Assembly: GCF_000284295.1 (NCBI RefSeq)
Contig: NC_017093.1
Location: 1,116,001 to 1,180,000, forward strand
DNA length: 64,000 nucleotides
Direction of reading: 5' to 3'
DNA from: Actinoplanes missouriensis 431
GTDB taxonomy: Bacteria; Actinomycetota; Actinomycetes; Mycobacteriales; Micromonosporaceae
Each line of letters begins with the position of its first letter. The stretch's first letter is position 1. The translations under genes and the position numbers were made by a program. Shown here in pieces: positions 52,122 to 60,322 of the stretch. The notes beneath the pieces were generated by a model, which was not told the origin of the DNA, did no database searches, and worked only from the letters and a program-made list of their open reading frames with translations.

Positions 52122-52242
52122 GCGATTGCCGCCGATGACTTGGCCTGCGGTTTTCTGACGCCCGCGGGGTTTGCGGGTGGCAGAAAACCGCGAGTCAAGT
52201 CATCGGTTACAAGGCAATCGCCGCGGAGCGAAGCGGAGCCAG
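52122..52242. repeat. Structured intergenic element, copy 2
   Basis: Outer stem GCGATTGCC/GGCAATCGC (52122-52130 with 52213-52221), inner stem CGATGACTTG/CAAGTCATCG (52133-52142 with 52196-52205), a 4x4 internal loop, then GCGGTTTTCTG/CAGAAAACCGC (52147-52157 with 52181-52191), apical CCCGC-GGGGTTT-GCGGG (52161-52177), and tail 52223-52242. The 25-nt apical block and 20-nt tail equal copy 1; all outer and inner stems differ in sequence but keep pairing. It sits between the YbjN gene and the convergent propeller gene, ending 1 nt before the latter's stop. Confidence 0.9.
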
Positions 52243-53508
52243 TTAGCTCGGGAAGAGGCCTACTCGGCCGTGGTATTCGCGGCCCAGCTGGTCGGTGTCG
52301 GAGCCGACCAGAAGGCCCTGCTCGGTCACCAGGAACGCGCGGACGCCGACCCCTCGTGAGCGGGTCGGGTTCCACGGGAGCGCCTTGCCGGTGTTCGGGC
52401 TGACCGCCCCGATCCCCGGGCGGGACACCGCACCCGGCCCCGGACCGTTGCCGTCGGTGCCGTAAGGGTTGTCGAACCAGCGCTGATGCCCACCGAGGTA
52501 AACGGCCGGCCCGGTGACCGCCACCGCGTACAGGGAATCGCCGCCGGTGCGCTGCACCCAGGTCGGGTTGTGCCGCCCGGCGCTGCCGGTCTCGAACCGC
52601 GCCGCCGAGTCGCACAGCTTCTGCGCCGACGAGGCCCGCCCGGTCGCGGCGACCACGGCGTAGGAGCCGTCCGGCGCGAATTTCACCTGCCTGAGGTACG
52701 TGTCGAAGCCCTTCATGCACGGTGGCTTGTACGCGTCGGTGTACCAGCCGGACAGCACCGCTCCCGGCCCGCCCACGTCGAAGAGCGCGATCTGCGTCCG
52801 GTCCGCGCCGGCCGCCTTGAGGAACGCCCCGACCGCGATCAGTTTCCGTCCGTCGGGGGAGACGTCGAAGTGCTCCACCCGGGTCCGTTTCAGTCCCGGG
52901 CCGGTCAGCCGGGCGTCGAATCCCTGGTCGACCGCGCCGGTGTTCGCGTTCAGCCGGGCCAGGCCGACCCGGCCCACCCCGTTGACGGCGGAGAACGTGC
53001 CGCCCATGTAGAGCCGGTCGCCGCGGGTCGCGAGCGCGCGCACGTCACCCCAGTTGAGCCGGGTGGAGAAGGAGCCGAGCCGCTCGCCGGTGTTCACCGA
53101 GACCCGGGCCACGCCGCGCTGGCTCGTCCCGTTCACCGACTTGAACGCCCCACCGAGGTACACCGTGTGGTCGCCGCCGGCCGCGAGCGAGTAGACCGCG
53201 CCGTCGACCTGTGGGGCGAACGTGCGGATCTGCCCGTCGTGCAGCCCGAAGGCGAAGACGTTCTTGCGGTTCAGCGTGGTCTGGCGCCGGGCGTCGGCCA
53301 CTTTCGTGAACGCGCCGCCGACCACCACGGTGTCGCCGACCAGGGCCAGGGCCCAGACCGTGCCGTCCAGCACGTGCGGCGTCCAGTCGACCGGATCGGT
53401 GGAGACCACGGCCGGGAGGGCACGATCGGCCATGGCCGGGAGAGCCCCGGCGAGCACGGGCACGACGACGGACGCCGCGGCTGCGGCAGCGAGCAGGCGA
53501 CGTCGCAT
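52243..53508 (-). CDS. Secreted propeller-like repeat protein
   Basis: 421 residues with a signal peptide (RRRLLAAAAAASVVVPVLAGALPAMA). The mature part has repeated strands of the type VYLGGAFKSVNGTSQRG and LYMGGTFSAVNGVGRVG, like delta-60/beta-propeller repeats in secreted actinobacterial proteins. Two cysteines (PPCMKG, QKLCDS) may form a bond. Function unknown, extracellular. Confidence 0.78.
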   Translation of the reverse strand: MRRRLLAAAAAASVVVPVLAGALPAMADRALPAVVSTDPVDWTPHVLDGTVWALALVGDTVVVGGAFTKVADARRQTTLNRKNVFAFGLHDGQIRTFAPQVDGAVYSLAAGGDHTVYLGGAFKSVNGTSQRGVARVSVNTGERLGSFSTRLNWGDVRALATRGDRLYMGGTFSAVNGVGRVGLARLNANTGAVDQGFDARLTGPGLKRTRVEHFDVSPDGRKLIAVGAFLKAAGADRTQIALFDVGGPGAVLSGWYTDAYKPPCMKGFDTYLRQVKFAPDGSYAVVAATGRASSAQKLCDSAARFETGSAGRHNPTWVQRTGGDSLYAVAVTGPAVYLGGHQRWFDNPYGTDGNGPGPGAVSRPGIGAVSPNTGKALPWNPTRSRGVGVRAFLVTEQGLLVGSDTDQLGREYHGRVGLFPS

Positions 53509-53578
53509 GACGAGGCTCCTGGAAATCGGTCACGACTTGTCAACCGATCAACGAGTCACCCGTCTATAGCGACACGCG

Positions 53579-53980
53579 TCAGACCGCGGGCGCCGCCGGA
53601 TCCATGGTGTTCACCATGAAATAAGCCGCGCGCTCCAGGTAGTCCCAAAGAGCGGCATGCTGCGGCTCGGGCAGTCCGAGCGAGTCGACCGCCACCCGCA
53701 TGTGGTGCAGCCAGGCGTCCCGTGCGGCCGCGTCGACCCGGAACGGCGCGTGCCGCATCCGCAGCCGCGGATGACCCCGGCTGGCCGAGTACGTGTTCGG
53801 GCCGCCCCAGTACTGCATGAGGAAGAGCGTCAGCCGGTCCGCGGCCGGGCCCAGATCCTCCTCGGGGTACATCGGTCGCAGCAGGGGGTCCTCGGCGACG
53901 CCCTCGTAGAACTTGTCCACGAGGCGCCTGAACGTGGGCTCGCCACCGATGGCGTCGAAGAAGGATTCGGGTGCGCTCAC
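53579..53980 (-). CDS. glbO: Group II truncated hemoglobin GlbO
   Basis: 133 residues from GTG 53980. Two-on-two helical globin with proximal His77 (F8), Tyr25 (B10), Tyr38 (CD1) and Trp90 (G8); each is two positions after the corresponding M. tuberculosis GlbO residue, so the heme pocket is intact. Likely roles are O2 handling and peroxide or NO chemistry. Upstream 20 nt is a MFS gene on the same strand. Confidence 0.92.
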   Translation of the reverse strand: MSAPESFFDAIGGEPTFRRLVDKFYEGVAEDPLLRPMYPEEDLGPAADRLTLFLMQYWGGPNTYSASRGHPRLRMRHAPFRVDAAARDAWLHHMRVAVDSLGLPEPQHAALWDYLERAAYFMVNTMDPAAPAV

Positions 53981-54000
53981 CGTTCCATCCTGCCAGCAGG

Positions 54001-55359
54001 TCAGGACGGCTTGCGTGTGACGCTCGTCGTGGGCTCCCGGGCCGGCGGCGCCGCACCGGGCTGGTCGGCGGCGGCGGCCCGGTCGGCCGCCTCGGCGAAC
54101 TCCACCGGGCGGGGCCAGAAGATCGCGGCGAGCAGCATCACGACGGTGCCGCCGATGCTCCACAGGCCCACCACGAGCGGGAGCCGGAAGTGGTCGGCGA
54201 GCCAGCCGGTGACCATCACCGCGCTGAACTGGGCCAGCTGCATCCCGCTGTTGACCACGCCGAAACCCCGGGCCCGGAAGCTCTGCGGCAGGGCCAGCAC
54301 GAACGTCGCGTTCAGCGTCGGCAGGAGCGCGCCCTGGGCCAGGCCGCCCAGCATCACGAGCAGCCCCACGATCACGGCCGGCGGGCTGACGACCGTCGGC
54401 ACCAGCAGCAGGGGGACGATCACGGCCAGCACCGGGATCAGCCGGACCCGCCGGGCCGCCGGCACGAACCGGTTGAACAGGATGCCGCCGATGACGAATC
54501 CGAGCGGGCCGGCCGCCATGATCATGCCCTGGTCGAACGCCTGGGCCTCCGGGTTGGGCGTGCCCTCGGCGGCCCACGCGGCGGCCAGGCCCTCGGGAAC
54601 GATCGCGAAGACGGTGACGGTGTAGACCACGATCGTGATCGAGCGCAGCACCCGGTCGCCGAAGACGGCCTGGAACCCCTCGGAGGTCTCGCGCAGCAGG
54701 TGAGTCCGCTCGGAGCGGGCCACCGTGGTGGGCCGGCGCCGGATCCCGAACGCCACCAGCGCGGCGGAGAGCGCGAACGTGAGGACGTCGATGCCGAGCG
54801 CGATCCGGGGGGTCAGCGCGACCGCGAGGGTCGCCCCGGCCATGTACCCGATGACCTGTGCGGCCTGGTTGCTGGTCTGGTTGGTGGCCACCGCGAGGGC
54901 GACCCCGTCCCGGCCGACGAGCAGGGGCAGCAGGGCGGAGCGCGCCGACCGGGCCGGTGGCGCGGCCAGCCCGGCCACGAAGAGCAGCACGAGGATGACG
55001 GCGGTCGGCAGTCCGGGCACCAGCAGGACGGCGATCAGCACCATCCGGACCAGGTCCGAGGCGATCATGGTCAGCCGGTACGGGTACCGGTCGGCGAGCG
55101 CGGAGAGCAGCGGCCCGAAGAGCCAGGGCACGTACGTGATCGCGAACGACGCCGCGGAGAGCAGGACCGACTGGCTCTGCTGATAGACCAGCGCGGTGAC
55201 GGCAGCCCGGGAGAGGTAGTCACCGATGATGTTGACCAGGCCGGAGAGGTAGAGCGCCCGGAACTCCGGCAACGAAAAGATATCTCGGAAAGTCACCGGG
55301 CCATCGCGGTGCGTAACCGCGTCGGCCGCAGTGGCGGGCCGTGCGGGTTGATCGGACAC
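54001..55359 (-). CDS. MFS transporter
   Basis: About 452 residues from GTG 55359 (GGAGGG upstream; ATG 55371 also possible). About 12 helices, motif A-like loop ADRYPYRLTM and matching central loop. An extended hydrophilic C-terminal tail is rich in Ala and acidic residues. Substrate unknown; the pattern resembles bacterial permeases of the macrolide-efflux type (DUF894/MefE-like). It lies 20 nt upstream of glbO on the same strand. Confidence 0.8.
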   Translation of the reverse strand: MSDQPARPATAADAVTHRDGPVTFRDIFSLPEFRALYLSGLVNIIGDYLSRAAVTALVYQQSQSVLLSAASFAITYVPWLFGPLLSALADRYPYRLTMIASDLVRMVLIAVLLVPGLPTAVILVLLFVAGLAAPPARSARSALLPLLVGRDGVALAVATNQTSNQAAQVIGYMAGATLAVALTPRIALGIDVLTFALSAALVAFGIRRRPTTVARSERTHLLRETSEGFQAVFGDRVLRSITIVVYTVTVFAIVPEGLAAAWAAEGTPNPEAQAFDQGMIMAAGPLGFVIGGILFNRFVPAARRVRLIPVLAVIVPLLLVPTVVSPPAVIVGLLVMLGGLAQGALLPTLNATFVLALPQSFRARGFGVVNSGMQLAQFSAVMVTGWLADHFRLPLVVGLWSIGGTVVMLLAAIFWPRPVEFAEAADRAAAADQPGAAPPAREPTTSVTRKPS

Positions 55360-55535
55360 CAAGCCCTCCATCGCGGTCGACGATCACCGAGGGCTGCCCG
55401 GGCGCGAACGTGCTCGTTGTGAAGCGGGATCTTCAGCGGATTCTGCCCGATCGTCCGAGTCGACGCTAGGGCGGTTGCGTCAAAAATCGGCCAAAAGGTC
55501 TAGGGTCAGTCCCGCCTCGATGGCGTATGCGCTGG

Positions 55536-56627
55536 TCAGGGCGCGCCACCCGGCCGTTCGTCTTTCATTGAAGATGAAGAATTCTCCGGGGCGACGAGCC
55601 AGGACGGCGGGATCGCGCTGCGCGGACCGAGCCGGGAGGCGGCGATCCGCTCCGAGATGCCGGCCGCGTCCAGCGCGTCGGTCAGCGCCCGGCGCAGCAC
55701 GCCCTGCAGGACCGGCTGCGCGTCGGCAGTGGTCTTCGCGATCGTCCGGATCACCGCGCCGTCCACGGTCAGCTGCTCGACGCCGACCACGTCCGGCTTC
55801 TCCAGGAATTCGGTCTGGTGCTCCGGCTCGGCGGCGACCGCCTCGGCGGCGGTCCGCATCACCGACACGGCCTCCTCCGCGTTCACGAAGCCGATCGGAA
55901 TGTCGATCACGACCATCGCCCAGCCCTGGCTCTTGTTGCCGACCCGGACGATCTCGCCGTTGCGGATGTACCAGAGCACACCCCGGGCGTCGCGAACCGT
56001 GGTGATCCGCAGCCCGACGCTCTCCACCACGCCTGTCGCCTCGCCGACGTCGACCGTGTCGCCCACGCCGTACTGATCCTCCAGCAGCATGAACAGGCCG
56101 GCGATCAGGTCCTTGACCAGGCTTTGCGCGCCGAAGCCGATGGCCACGCCGACGATGCCGGCGCTGGCCAGCAGCGGCGCCAGGTTGAAGCCGAACTCAC
56201 CGAGGACCAGCAGCCCGGCGATGGTGAAGACCAGCGCGCTGACGAAACTGCGCAGCACCGAGCCGATCGCCTCGGCCCGCTGGCGGCGCCGCTCGGGTAT
56301 GAACTGGCCCTCCTCGGCGGTGACCGACACCTTCTCCTTGAGCGGCTTCAGCAGCGCCGGCATCGAGGCCCGCGAGGTGCTCTGCGCCAGGCGGTCGATC
56401 GCCCGGTGCAGCAGCCAGCGGATCAGCATGGCGATCACGATGATGCCGATGACGCGCAGCGGCTTGATGAACAGCACGTAACTGCTGGAGGCGAGCCACT
56501 GGATACCGGTCAGATCCAAGACCTGCTGGCAGAGAACGTCGGCGTCGCAGGCCGCGGACACGTCCGGCAGCCCGCTCGGCCAGACGGAACCGGACGGAGT
56601 CGGGGTGGGGGGAGCTAGGAGAACCAC
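55536..56627 (-). CDS. MscS-family mechanosensitive channel
   Basis: 363 residues. After an N-terminal extracellular piece and two helices, the pore helix is LASAGIVGVAIGFGAQSLVKDL (TM3) and the beta domain GVGDTVDVGEATGVVESVGLRITTVRD follows, then a C-terminal alpha/beta domain. It releases solutes on osmotic downshift. No clear partner genes. Strong start not obvious; ATG 56627 is used. Confidence 0.9.
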   Translation of the reverse strand: MVLLAPPTPTPSGSVWPSGLPDVSAACDADVLCQQVLDLTGIQWLASSSYVLFIKPLRVIGIIVIAMLIRWLLHRAIDRLAQSTSRASMPALLKPLKEKVSVTAEEGQFIPERRRQRAEAIGSVLRSFVSALVFTIAGLLVLGEFGFNLAPLLASAGIVGVAIGFGAQSLVKDLIAGLFMLLEDQYGVGDTVDVGEATGVVESVGLRITTVRDARGVLWYIRNGEIVRVGNKSQGWAMVVIDIPIGFVNAEEAVSVMRTAAEAVAAEPEHQTEFLEKPDVVGVEQLTVDGAVIRTIAKTTADAQPVLQGVLRRALTDALDAAGISERIAASRLGPRSAIPPSWLVAPENSSSSMKDERPGGAP

Positions 56628-56816
56628 GGGGAGTCAAAGTACCGGGTCCGACTGTGCGGAGACCTCAGACGTTTACCGGCTGGCCACAGATTCCGCTGGT
56701 AATTGGGTCATCCATCAGGGACTATTGGCGCACGGGACTTCGACTTCGAGGCCCACATCACACACGCATGGGCTATGGGAGCGGTTAAAAGCAGCTGACA
56801 CCGGAGGGTGATCGCG

Positions 56817-57368
56817 ATGCCTGACATACGACCCACAGTGGGCTCTTCCGCGTTAGTGCTGAACGCTACCTACGAGCCGCTGTGCGTCGTATCGGTGCGT
56901 CGAGCAACCATCCTCCTGCTGACCGCCAAGGCGGAGTGCGTCTCCGACGGTGACGGCATGTTGCACAGCGCGCACCAGACACTCCCGGTCCCCTCGGTCG
57001 TCCGTCTCACCAGGTATGTGAAGGTGCCGTACCGGACCCATGTCGGACTTTCCCGCCGGGCCATCTTCGCCCGTGACGGTGGCCGCTGCGCCTACTGCCG
57101 GGGGTCCGCCGAGACCATCGACCACGTCTTCCCGCGCAGCCGCGGCGGCCTGCACGCCTGGGAGAACGTGGTGGCCGCCTGCGCCAAGTGCAACCACAGC
57201 AAGGGTGACAAGACGCCGGCCGAGCTCGGCTGGCGGTTGCACTCGCCGCCGGCCGCCCCGCGCGGCGTCGCCTGGCGGGTGCTCGGGCACCGCACGCCGG
57301 ATCCCCGATGGCGGGACTGGCTCGACCTGCCCGCCATCCCTGTCGAGACGGCAGAGGCAGCGGCCTGA
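56817..57368 (+). CDS. HNH endonuclease-like protein
   Basis: 183 residues from ATG 56817 with GGAGGG eight bases upstream. N-terminal region NATYEPLCVVSVRRATILLL then a zinc-HNH motif: CAYCRGSAETIDHVFPRSRGG, NVVAACAKCNHSKGDKTPAE, giving four cysteine-type ligands and the active His. This group (Rv2469c-like) is widely conserved in actinobacteria without a known target. Its 3' end is followed by two extra imperfect copies of its last 30 bp. Confidence 0.85.
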   Translation: MPDIRPTVGSSALVLNATYEPLCVVSVRRATILLLTAKAECVSDGDGMLHSAHQTLPVPSVVRLTRYVKVPYRTHVGLSRRAIFARDGGRCAYCRGSAETIDHVFPRSRGGLHAWENVVAACAKCNHSKGDKTPAELGWRLHSPPAAPRGVAWRVLGHRTPDPRWRDWLDLPAIPVETAEAAA

Positions 57369-57435
57369 GAGCCCACCGAGACGGCAGAGGCAGCGGCCTG
57401 AGAACCGCCGAGACGGCAGAAGCCGCAGCCTGAGA
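57339..57435 (+). repeat. Triplicate 30-bp units around the HNH gene stop
   Basis: The 3' end GAGACGGCAGAGGCAGCGGCCTGAGA (24-30 bp) recurs twice downstream, each copy with its own in-frame TGA. The duplicated tails are separated by GCCCACC and ACCGCC and are probably slippage products. Confidence 0.85.
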
Positions 57436-57452
57436 AGCAATCCTGAGGCGGC

Positions 57453-58274
57453 TCAATCCGCCCGGGAATCGACGAGCGACGCGAAGACGACGATGTTGTC
57501 GGCGTAACCACCGCGCTTGTCACCCAGCCAGTCCCCGCCGCAGGTCATCAACCGCAGCGAGGGCCGGGTGTAATCGCCGTACACCCGCTGGAGCGGAAGC
57601 TCGTCCTTGTCGAACTTCTCCACCGAGTTCACCTCGAAGATCGCGATCGTGCCGTCGGCACGGCTCACCGTGATCTCCTGTCCCGCCTTCATCCGGTGAA
57701 GATCATGGAAAACCGAGGGCCCGGTACGGGTATCCGCGTGCCCCACGATCAGCGCCGGCCCGAACTGTCCCGGTGTCGGCCCGCCGTCGAACCATCCGGC
57801 CTCGTTGTGCCGTTTGAGCGGTGGAACACCGACCGAGCCGTCATCGGCGAGGCCCACCTCGAGGATCGGCGCGGAGACCGCGATCGACGGAATCTCCAGC
57901 TGCTCCGGCCGGCTCGGCTCCAGGACCGGGAACGCGCGGGGCGGCGGTTCACTCGATCCGCTGAACAGCGTGCCCACGTCGAAGCCGGTCGCGAACCCGA
58001 GGCCCAGCCCGACCGCGAACAGGCCCAGGAAGCAGAGGATCAGCGCGACCAGGGCGATCGGGCCGGACCGCCGGCCGGGCCGGACCCGGGGCGGCGGCCC
58101 TCCGCGCCGCGGCCGGGGCAACCGGAACGGTGACCGGCCCAGCACCGGCGGGGTGGGCGGAAGCGGCCCGGTCACCACTCCCGGCGGAGGCGCGGTGATC
58201 ACCTGAGCCGGCCGTTTGCGCTGCACCGAGGCGGGCACGCGTGGCCCGCCCGGCACCCGGTCCTGACTCACCAC
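57453..58274 (-). CDS. Class E/F sortase
   Basis: 273 residues. Proline-rich N terminus in the cytoplasm, membrane helix at about 71-97, then a sortase domain with catalytic His179 (VGHADTR), Cys245 (LMTCGGDW) and an Arg near 254 (DKRGG). It should link proteins to the cell wall. The gene upstream (8 nt before its start) encodes a secreted, C-terminally anchored protein that is a plausible substrate. Confidence 0.88.
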   Translation of the reverse strand: MVSQDRVPGGPRVPASVQRKRPAQVITAPPPGVVTGPLPPTPPVLGRSPFRLPRPRRGGPPPRVRPGRRSGPIALVALILCFLGLFAVGLGLGFATGFDVGTLFSGSSEPPPRAFPVLEPSRPEQLEIPSIAVSAPILEVGLADDGSVGVPPLKRHNEAGWFDGGPTPGQFGPALIVGHADTRTGPSVFHDLHRMKAGQEITVSRADGTIAIFEVNSVEKFDKDELPLQRVYGDYTRPSLRLMTCGGDWLGDKRGGYADNIVVFASLVDSRAD

Positions 58275-58281
58275 CGCGGCC

Positions 58282-58779
58282 TCAGCCGATCCGGCGGCGG
58301 CGCAGCGACACGACGGCGAGCACCAGCCCGGCCGCTATCGCGGCGAACCCGCCACCGACCAGGATCGACGCGGCCGGTCCGGGCGCGGTGCCACCGCCGC
58401 CGGTGGCCGGGCCGCGGGCCGGTTCGACGTCCGCCACGACGTGCAGCGTCGCGGTGGCGTTCCCGCCGCCGTCGGGGCAGCGCAGCGCCACCGGGAAGTC
58501 GCCCGGCTCGGTGTCGGAGGGCACCCGGACGGTCGCGGTGAGGAAGCCGAACTCGGGCTGGACGGTCACCTCGCCGATCGGTTCGGCGGTGACCGTGGCG
58601 GGCTTGAGGTTGTCGTCGCAGGAGGCGCGCAGGGAGACCTCGTCGCCGGCCGGGACCGTACTCGGGTTGAGCTCGACGAACACGGCCGCCGCGGCCCGCG
58701 CGGGCGTGCCGGCGGGAACGAGAGCGGGAACGAGGGCGAAGGAAAGAGCGAGAGCTAGACGGGTGGCGGACAGGCGCAT
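58282..58779 (-). CDS. Cell-surface protein with C-terminal anchor, candidate sortase substrate
   Basis: 165 residues: signal peptide to about residue 30, an immunoglobulin-like domain with Cys54 and Cys101 likely disulfide-bonded, a Gly/Pro linker with GPATGG (123-128) and a C-terminal membrane helix (about 138-158) capped by RRRR. There is no LPXTG; the GPATGG could be an unusual cleavage site. It is the gene right before the sortase, in one operon. Confidence 0.75.
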   Translation of the reverse strand: MRLSATRLALALSFALVPALVPAGTPARAAAAVFVELNPSTVPAGDEVSLRASCDDNLKPATVTAEPIGEVTVQPEFGFLTATVRVPSDTEPGDFPVALRCPDGGGNATATLHVVADVEPARGPATGGGGTAPGPAASILVGGGFAAIAAGLVLAVVSLRRRRIG

Positions 58780-58951
58780 GGAATCCCCCCTCCTTGCCGT
58801 CCCCGACGGAAAAGACGTGGACGGCGCGTGAGGGTGATTTTCGCACCTCCTCGCACATTCCGCGTAGATCCCGACGGCGTGAGAACACTGTTCGAGACCC
58901 GACGGTCCGGCATGACTCGCGCTCCGCTACCGTGATTGATGTTCGGAATCC

Positions 58952-59287
58952 ATGGGAACAGCCGCGCCTGGGGGCGTTCAGTTGTCAGTAATCAGCACCG
59001 TTCTGGTCTTCGTGATCATTCCGGCCGCAGTCATCGGGGCGGTGGCGACGCTCGTTCTCACGAGCTCTGATCGAGCCAAGCCGTCCCGCCGGTACCGTCC
59101 GGGTCAGTCCTTCGACTTCCCCGCGATGTGGTTCAGCGCCGCCCCGGAGAAGACGACAGCTCCGGAGAAGGCGACCGGCCCGGAGAAGGCTCTTCCCGCC
59201 GCTGCGACGCACGGACTGGTCATCGAGGACAGCTCCGGCGCTCCGGTCCGGCCCGGCCCGACAGGAGGCGCAAGTGACAAGTGGTGA
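58952..59287 (+). CDS. CtaJ-like small oxidase subunit
   Basis: About 111 residues from ATG 58952, or 101 from TTG 58982 with GGGGG seven bases upstream. One membrane helix (VISTVLVFVIIPAAVIGAVATLVL) and the RRYRPGQSFDFPAMWFSA segment typical of the CtaJ subunit found with the bc1-aa3 supercomplex in actinobacteria. The rest is low complexity. It overlaps the next gene by 14 nt. Confidence 0.7.
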   Translation: MGTAAPGGVQLSVISTVLVFVIIPAAVIGAVATLVLTSSDRAKPSRRYRPGQSFDFPAMWFSAAPEKTTAPEKATGPEKALPAAATHGLVIEDSSGAPVRPGPTGGASDKW

Positions 59288-59669
59288 GCTCACCCAGGTC
59301 GAGCAGCCGTCCGAGGGTCCTTTCTCGACCCGGCAGCTGCTGCGTCTCGACGAGGCGCTCCGCATCGCCGACCAGGCGACCGGCCTGAACTTCAGCATCT
59401 ACCTCGGTGAGCTCGGCGACCCGACCCGCGAGGCGGCCGAGGAGCTGCACCGCCGCACCCGGACGCCGCAGCGCTCGGTGCTGATCGCGGTCTCGCCGAA
59501 CCAGCGCAAGCTGGAGATCGTCACCGGCTCGGACGCCCGCAGGCGCATCTCCGACCGGGACGCGAAACTCGCCGGCCTCTCGATGGCCGCGGCGTTCGCC
59601 GGCGGTGACCTGGCGGGTGGCCTGCTGATCGGGATCGATCAGCTGGCCTCGCACGCCGGTCGTTCCTAA
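59274..59669 (+). CDS. DUF5130 protein, TPM-like
   Basis: 131 residues from GTG 59274 (AGGAGG five bases upstream). Pattern YLGELGDPTREAAEELHRRT and VLIAVSPNQRKLEIVTGSDARRR resembles DUF5130/TPM domains that occur beside cytochrome oxidase accessory genes. Probably cytosolic. Stop overlaps a convergent Uma2 gene by 4 nt (CTAA). Confidence 0.78.
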   Translation: MTSGELTQVEQPSEGPFSTRQLLRLDEALRIADQATGLNFSIYLGELGDPTREAAEELHRRTRTPQRSVLIAVSPNQRKLEIVTGSDARRRISDRDAKLAGLSMAAAFAGGDLAGGLLIGIDQLASHAGRS

Positions 59670-60250
59670 AGCTTCAAGCGCATCGGGTACGGGGTGTCGA
59701 GCCGCACAGGTTCGGCACCCTCGACCGTTTCCGCGGCCCGGTAACCGTCACCGTCCAGAGTGAACGTGTGCAGTTTCTGCCCGCCCTCGACCCGCCAGTA
59801 GGCCGGAATGCCGGCCGCGGCGTAGACCGCGGGCTTGAGCAGCCGGTCGTACCGGGAAGTCTCGGTTGACTCCACCTCGACCACCAGCGCCACGTCGGCC
59901 GGGTCGGCCCAGATCCGGCCGGTGGACCGGGGCCGCAGCACGGTGATGTCGGGCACCACGTTGCTCGTGCCGGTGTCGATGCCGCATCGGTCACAGACCC
60001 ACCAGCCCTCCGGCGCGTCGGCCCGCAGCGCCTCGATGAGGGCGGCGACCGTCGCGTCGTGCTCGGCGCCCATCGGCGGGGTGACGTGCAGGCCACCATC
60101 GACGATCTCGTACCGATGCCCGTCCTGCGGGAAAAGGTGGAGGTCCGGCTCGGTCCATCGGCCGTCCGGTGCGCTCCACCGCGCCGGAGCGCCCTGGCTC
60201 GACATCGTCACGAGGCCCACCTCCATCGCCGGGAGTGTCAGCTTACTCAC
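59666..60250 (-). CDS. Uma2-family PD-(D/E)xK endonuclease-like protein
   Basis: 194 residues. Nuclease-fold blocks: HRYEIVDGGLHVTPP, VVPDITVLRP (Asp), DVALVVEVESTE (Glu), then YDRLLKPAVYAAAGIPAYW with the Lys. Uma2 proteins are very abundant in actinobacteria and cyanobacteria without an agreed role. No toxin or transposase partner nearby. Confidence 0.82.
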   Translation of the reverse strand: MSKLTLPAMEVGLVTMSSQGAPARWSAPDGRWTEPDLHLFPQDGHRYEIVDGGLHVTPPMGAEHDATVAALIEALRADAPEGWWVCDRCGIDTGTSNVVPDITVLRPRSTGRIWADPADVALVVEVESTETSRYDRLLKPAVYAAAGIPAYWRVEGGQKLHTFTLDGDGYRAAETVEGAEPVRLDTPYPMRLKL

Positions 60251-60275
60251 TCAGAGTTACTCGTGCCATACGAAA

Positions 60276-60308
60276 CAACCCCCGCTCCGGCCTGCGGAGC
60301 GGGGGTTG
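60276..60308 (-). terminator. Terminator of pepN
   Basis: 14-bp perfect stem CAACCCCCGCTCCG/CGGAGCGGGGGTTG, 5-nt loop, followed on the minus strand by TTTCG. It ends pepN transcription. Confidence 0.92.
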
Positions 60309-60322
60309 TCCGTTGCGAACGA

